A stretch of DNA of 64,000 nucleotides from Lobosporangium transversale. Lineage: Eukaryota; Mortierellomycota; Mortierellomycetes; Mortierellales; Mortierellaceae. Within the stretch, counting starts at the first letter, position 1. Every line of letters begins with the position of its first letter. The stretch covers positions 303,501 through 367,500 of the forward strand of contig NW_019028990.1 in assembly GCF_002105155.1 (NCBI RefSeq), given 5' to 3'. Positions 58,916 to 64,000 of this stretch are shown piece after piece. The translations under genes and the position numbers were made by a program. The notes under the pieces are model-generated. The model had not been told where the DNA came from, ran no database searches, and saw only the letters and a list, made by a program, of their open reading frames with translations.

Positions 58916-59737
58916 TTATTTCTCTGCCTGTTCACTTGGTATACAGGTCTTCTTGTGATGCTTCCAGTCAGCGACTTGGCACGTCCGGGAACAATAAATT
59001 GCTTTCTTGCATTGATTACATCTCTTATGTCGTTCACCTCGTTCAGGGATACAACAATCTGGATGAGCACACTCCTTGAAGCCAACTTCACATCCTTCCT
59101 CTGATAAGTAGAACGTGATTCCAGCCCCTTTCCCTTTCTGAAAATCATCAAGGCTCACTGTAGGCAACACATTGCTCATGGGTCCACGCATAAGGCTAAC
59201 GTCGTATTCTTGAGCAAGGTTTCTGATGGTTCTGTCAAATCTCTTGACACAAATGGTTCGCGTCTGTCCTGGCGTAGTATTCTCCAACACATCTCGAAGC
59301 TTTGTCTCTCGGTGTTTGATATAGTTGGGGTCGATCCTCATCTCTGGCGTCGTTGCTTCTTCATTCATCCTCTGGACTCCATGAGGAATGGCTGCCGTAG
59401 GTGCTGAAGTAGCTTTTTTATCTTGACCCTTATTTACCTCGATACCACCTGTAGGATGATTCACTTTGGTGGGGTCAATTCCATATCGCCTCATAAAGGC
59501 AAACATTGTTTTCTCTGAGACCTTGTACCCAAATCCACCAAAGGGGTAGGTGTTTAGATCAAAGTATGCACCATCTCCAGTCGAGCAGACCTTTTCACAA
59601 ATACTATTGACTTCTTCGCTCGAGTTGCCCTTCCATTTCAGGCGCTCGTCATAGACAGATAAAAAATATCCTAAAAGTCCATCGTCATAGCCCCATGCAA
59701 TCTTGATGTTCCCTTCCTTCATTTCATGTCGAACCAT
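58916..59737 (-). CDS. MYND zinc-finger protein, 273 aa
   Basis: A single exon. The C-terminal 50 residues contain a MYND-type finger: a CAHPDCC segment, then CNQCKKAIYCSRTCQ and WKHHKKTC, the Cys/His spacing that binds two zinc ions. The N-terminal part (about 1-90, including YPFGGFGYKVSEKTMFAFMRRYG) and the middle (around 140-210) look folded but are not a family I recognise; there is no SET domain. MYND fingers usually bind proline-rich peptides. Many early-diverging fungi carry families of small MYND proteins without known role. The ATG at 59737 is the first in frame. Confidence 0.8.
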   Translation of the reverse strand: MVRHEMKEGNIKIAWGYDDGLLGYFLSVYDERLKWKGNSSEEVNSICEKVCSTGDGAYFDLNTYPFGGFGYKVSEKTMFAFMRRYGIDPTKVNHPTGGIEVNKGQDKKATSAPTAAIPHGVQRMNEEATTPEMRIDPNYIKHRETKLRDVLENTTPGQTRTICVKRFDRTIRNLAQEYDVSLMRGPMSNVLPTVSLDDFQKGKGAGITFYLSEEGCEVGFKECAHPDCCIPERGERHKRCNQCKKAIYCSRTCQVADWKHHKKTCIPSEQAEK

Positions 59738-60193
59738 GATGTTTACTCTCTTTTATCGCTGATATTAATAACCAGAAAGTATTGTTAACATTCGATTAAA
59801 ATGAAGTTGCAGGCATTAGGATCATAATCAAACAGGGCTATACCTTGAAGATATTTTTGTCAATTAAAAGCAATGAATGAAGGGAAGTTGTAGAACAACA
59901 ACAAAAAAAAACTCGTTGAATATATATGTAAAAATTTTACTTCGCCAACAACTTCACGGAATACACTTGAAGAGGCGAAGTCAACAAGTCTGTTGACTTT
60001 GTGACCAGATAACAATTGTGCATTTCCACATCCCATCCAAAACATGTGATGCTTATAATTTGAAATTGATTTATTTCATAGTCTTTGGTTTTACAAAAAT
60101 ATTTCACATGACATGCACAGATAATAAGACACGGTTATCTTGTTGCATGTTCGGCATGTTCAAAAAGGACAAGCTATACATGACCACGGTAAG
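59738..60193. other. Intergenic, MYND promoter and WDR26 3' UTR
   Basis: No gene is seen. This A/T-rich interval separates two minus-strand genes. Confidence 0.5.
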
Positions 60194-60296
60194 CTAAAGA
60201 CTACTTCCATTCAGAATCCTTGCATGATCACTTTCGGTATCTTCAGAGGTTCCCCATCTACAGAACAGGCGCGCACAACAGTAAAAAACAAACAAA

Positions 60297-60330
<34 letters not shown>

Positions 60331-60796
60331 AGAGGCGTTTGGAGGCAACACAAGTCCGTAAAATGCTTCAGAATGCTCCATTTGAACCAAGCTACTAACA
60401 TCCGGATAGTGTGATCATCACTTGCAGACGCGAACATCGTTGGATTGGCAAGGTTCCATGAGACAACTGTCACTGGCCCAGTGTGTCCATCCAGTGTCTG
60501 GATCAAGTTTCCGTTCTCGCGGTGCCAGATATAAATTTTTAAATCTTCGCTGCCGCTAATCACAAATCGCTCGTCCCATCCTCCAAAACAGGAACGGATA
60601 ACATAAAGCCCTTGCATATAGCCAGAGTATTTACGCACAATCCTTCCTTCAGTTAAATTCCAAAGATGCACTTCTCGGTGTAGTGGATGTTTTGCATGCT
60701 ATCAAGTTGTTAGTCGTATTACAATGGACGGATTAATCAAATTATTTGCAGTAATCGCCTTTCGCTGAAGATAATTTATAATAAAAGCAAAAAAAC

Positions 60797-60828
<32 letters not shown>

Positions 60829-62073
60829 CCTTAGGCGTAATGTTGGCAAGGAGGAACTGACCATCCTTAGACAAACTAATAGCTGTAATCCCATCCGTTT
60901 CTTCAAGGGTACTAAAAATGATAAGAAAGTATAAGTACTTAAGAATGTATTTTCTTGATGTGTGTTTCATGCTCCAAAGATGTCAAAGGGACTACAACCC
61001 ACCTGATAGTGCTCATGTCTTCCAGGTTGATAATGCGAATGACAGTACCACCCATGACTACAAGAGTCTTCCCATCAGCAGAAATTGCCATGTCACGAAC
61101 TGCGAATTGCCATAATCGAAGTACTTCTCCGGTAGTAGTCTATCAAATCCATTTAGATTTTATAGAAAAATAGTATCCATTAATGTCACTGTAAGTGGAT
61201 AGGATCGACTTACAAATTCACCAATACATAGATTTTACCATCAAAAATAAATTCCTTCCGCTGCCAGATAAGAAACGTTCTCCATCCGGGAGCCATCCGA
61301 GGCAATTGACGGTATCATTATGTCGGTTAAAGGTTGATTTGCACGTCGCAGTCTATTAGCGGAACAAACAACAACAACTGTCAGCGTGCATGTCCGGACG
61401 CAGCTCAATTACAGTTCCATTTCCAGACAGCAAGTGACATACTTGTACATCCCAAAGCTTGACCATTTTATCAAATCCTGTTGTCAATAATTGGGTATCG
61501 TCTGGAGACCAAACACACCATGACACCTCCTTCTGATGGCCTTCAAGAGTATGAATCGCCTCAAATGTCTAAATTGGCAATAACTTGTGTTCATCAGCTT
61601 CACTCGTAGAGCCTTACATCAACCATCATCATCAGTGCCATTACATCTCATTATTAAGCCTCATACCTCCATGCTCCAAATGATGACCTTGGTATCTTGG
61701 GATGCTGACGCCAGGTACTTCCCATCATGTGAGAATGAAATATACCAAACCTCATTGGTATGACCCCTCAGCACTCCGCGCGATACTGAAGGAATTCCAG
61801 TTCTATTTCCGAAAAAACAAAGCATCATACGTATCAGTGGAGGAAATGAAATATGCAGCACCAACTTAATCCATGGCCAGTAGATTTAAAAAAAAAAAAA
61901 AAAAAAAAAATACTTTTCACAAGCATGGTCGCTATAGAGACTATTTGTTGTGTTTCGATGATTATGATAGAGACAGTTTTTAACTTGAAGCTCTATTGCT
62001 TGCTTCAACATAGTCTCTAGTCGATTCTCAGGGACCATAACGGCCGGTGATATATATTCTATATAGTAGCATG

Positions 62074-62105
<32 letters not shown>

Positions 62106-63478
62106 AGATTAATAACCTATTTGGCACGATGGACATACAATAGAGAGTCCAGTATGCTGAGCGAATAAATTTCTCATACTCTGCAGTGATGACAATAGTG
62201 TTTGCCTTGATGTGCCATTCGCGCCATCCCAGTCAGCTCTTTGCCTTAAATCCTCTGCACTCGAACTCATCATGTAGCTAGCATGTGTGTATAAAACGAT
62301 TAGAGATTGGCTATACTATCTCAGGCATTAATGACATTGACAAAAGGATTATTGCCTCTAATACTCTGCTATACCTCGTTAAAGTGTGCACACGCTCCAT
62401 ATTATGATTCAATGGGGTCAATTCTGAACGCAAGACAATCAAAGCGTTCTTAATCTGTCTTGCTTCTAATAACTCTAAGAATTTTTGCTCTCTGATTAAG
62501 AACTTGACCTAAACTCCTCAACATTTACAGAAAGCAGATTTCATTTAGTCCATTGTGCTTTGACCCGAGGGCCAATGTATTGATCGAAGGCAAAGATACA
62601 TAAACACACTCCATACCGATACATGATGCGCAGGGTCAAGCTCCAGCTGTTCGCTCAATTGTTCTAATTCGTCCCATGCTCCTTTCAGCACACATTCTCG
62701 GAAAAGTGTCACTGCAGGGCTCTCCAACTGAAATCCAGACTCGGCCTCGAGTTCCTGCGCTGATTTCCTATAACATTTAACACAACGCGGAGTTAGTCTG
62801 TAGATGCATAAACCTATCCTCCTGAAATGTATTATCCCAATTCTTGAGCAGGAGGCTGACTGGATAATAAACCAATGTGTATTCTCTCATATCACGCAGC
62901 ACCACAAAACAGTCAAACACCCCCTATCCACGTAGTAAAGTCTAAACTCAAAACTCACCTGTAACCTAAACTTTGCAGTGATTGCACCATTAGACGCACA
63001 AGCTCATGACGATTAAATCCAAAAGGAGTAGTTGAACTGGCTTGCAAACTATCCACGCTCATTAATGAAGAGGTCGTTGCACCGTTCCCGTTCACATCCT
63101 CTGCAGAGGAGGAAGAGGTATGAGTGCCATTTTGATTAGGGCGAGGGTCTGTGTCGGGCTTCATGTTAACAGAATTATTAGCGATTTGACCGGAAGTACG
63201 TAATGTATGAATAGAAGATGATAGGGACGAAGAAGAGTTGAGACAAATCCGTTTAGAATCACTGGTAGCAGGGGAATAAAAATCTGAGGACGATACACTC
63301 CGCGAAGATGATAGCTCTGGCACTTGGCTTGCCAGTCGAGTGCGTGTCGAAGGCGAAAATGTAGCAGCGGACGAGGAAGTTGTAGAGAGAGTTGAGTCGG
63401 AGTGCTCCTGCTGCTGCGGCGGCGGCGGCGGTGAGGATGAAGCCAAGTCCGGGGAGGCGCCTGGTGGAGGAGATGCCA
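60194..63478 (-). CDS. WDR26/Gid7 homologue (LisH-CTLH-WD40)
   Basis: Twelve exons join in phase: E1 ends 62959, then 62617-62767, 62375-62508, 62180-62277, 61914-62058, 61667-61802, 61443-61568, 61239-61352, 61003-61139, 60830-60911, 60400-60698 and 60194-60257. From the only in-frame ATG in E1 (63164) the protein has 563 residues. It contains a LisH motif (HELVRLMVQSLQSLGYR), a CTLH domain (FRECVLKGAWDELEQLSEQL and KFLIREQKFLELLE), then a WD40 propeller with GHTNEVWYISFSHDGKYLAS, WSPDDTQLLTTGFDK, CFGGWDERFVISGSED and ASASDDHTIRIWG. WDR26/Gid7 is a subunit of the GID/CTLH E3 ubiquitin ligase, which in yeast degrades gluconeogenic enzymes. The Ser/Pro-rich frame before 63164 stays open to about 63478 and looks coding, so the true start is unresolved. 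E4 and E8 need the donors GTATGA and GTAAAA to keep the frame. Confidence 0.88.
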
Positions 63479-64000
63479 CTGTGGAAAGAGTTAATGTAGG
63501 GCAGAGTCGAAACGGTTGTCCAAGGAGAGAGGGCTCCTTTGTGTAGAAAAGATGGAGGTAACTACTTTGTTGGCAGTTGAATTGGTGTTGGTATTTCTTT
63601 TGCTCAGTCGACGCCTTTCTAAAAAGCACAGGAAGAGAAGAAGGGAAAGGAGGTCAATAAGACGATAGCCACGGGTCTTTTTTTTTTTGCATATTATGTC
63701 AAGAGTCGGCTGCATTACAATGCATGCACCATGGAATACGTGTGAGAGCTTTTATTGTTTCTGGTCCATGCATGTAGAAGGGAGTGACCGTTTGTCATTC
63801 TGTTGTTGCAATAATGTTTTACCTTGGCACACGCAAACAAGCGAGAATGAGAAGGCTCAACGATGAACAAAGGAATGATGGGCGTCTGAAAGTGTAGCAG
63901 TCAGCAACAAGATTAGAAATGGCAGAAACAGAACAGTTGGGGTTTTAAAGGTTGGAGGAATTATGAAAGACAAGTCGGCATTCAAATGCGAAAGCGCGTC
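63479..64000. other. Right edge, probable 5' leader of the WDR26 gene
   Basis: On the minus strand, GCCAAG|GTAAAAC near 63822 and a pyrimidine-rich CTTTTTAG near 63613 could bound a leader intron. No ATG joins in frame to the coding sequence. Nothing else is supported here. Confidence 0.4.

Noticed and set aside
60258-60399. Poly(Phe) C-terminus of WDR26
   Set aside because: It is a poly(T) intron read through. A donor at 60399 and acceptor at 60258 give the expected IWG ending.
61200-61238. A frameshift in the WD40 region of WDR26
   Set aside because: What looked like a one-base shift is resolved by a donor at ATG|GTAAAA (61238), which joins in phase to TTTGEVLRLWQ.
62139-62179. Longer fourth exon of WDR26 ending ATT|GTATGT
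   Set aside because: It leaves the next exon out of frame. The upstream donor CAGA|GTATGA restores KYISPAVMVPENRL.

Overview
The window is nuclear DNA of a filamentous fungus. All recognisable genes are eukaryotic and interrupted by short GT-AG introns, and the non-coding DNA is full of long poly(T)/poly(A) tracts and microsatellites. The gene set is fungal: a Tea1-type kelch polarity protein, NTE1 lysophospholipase, calnexin, SDE2, the AP-1 beta subunit, CHMP7, ROMO1/Mgr2 and a Gid7/WDR26 homologue. Two large RNI-type leucine-rich-repeat proteins with an unusual N-terminal architecture point to an early-diverging lineage. Mortierellomycotina is my best guess, by inference only. No viral, plasmid, CRISPR or toxin gene is visible.

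Layout. 0-5 kb: a gene-poor edge with a 0.4-kb MITE-like element with perfect 35-bp terminal inverted repeats, then a frameshifted LRR gene on the minus strand. 5-13 kb: a four-exon conserved-looking gene of unknown function (minus), a 3-kb repeat-rich gap, then SDE2 (minus). 13-18 kb: calnexin (minus), divergent from a ZUP1/ZUFSP-type deubiquitinase (plus), with a UPR-like element between them. 20-27 kb: an ACOT9-type thioesterase (plus) and an intact second LRR gene (plus), which with the first forms an inverted duplication around about 19 kb of housekeeping genes. 28-36 kb: the Tea1-like gene. 38-41 kb: an STK32/YANK kinase. 41-46 kb: a decayed ORF, then the AP-1 beta subunit. 46-54 kb: a secreted DOMON protein, convergent with NTE1. 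55-58.5 kb: CHMP7 followed 157 bp later by ROMO1. 58.9-64 kb: a MYND-finger protein and an intron-dense WDR26/Gid7 gene (both minus).

Several genes serve membrane and ER functions: calnexin folds glycoproteins, NTE1 turns over phosphatidylcholine at the ER, AP-1 sorts at the trans-Golgi, CHMP7 repairs the nuclear envelope, and ROMO1 works at the inner mitochondrial membrane. They are ordinary neighbours rather than an operon-like cluster. The accessory part of the window is the pair of LRR genes: one intact, one carrying a one-base homopolymer insertion and a roughly 10-bp deletion, both with in-register 84-bp repeats that can recombine.

Exon boundaries were derived by hand from reading-frame continuity across GT-AG junctions. 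In almost every gene the phases close exactly. The exceptions are the 5' end of WDR26 and the 3' end of the STK32-like kinase.
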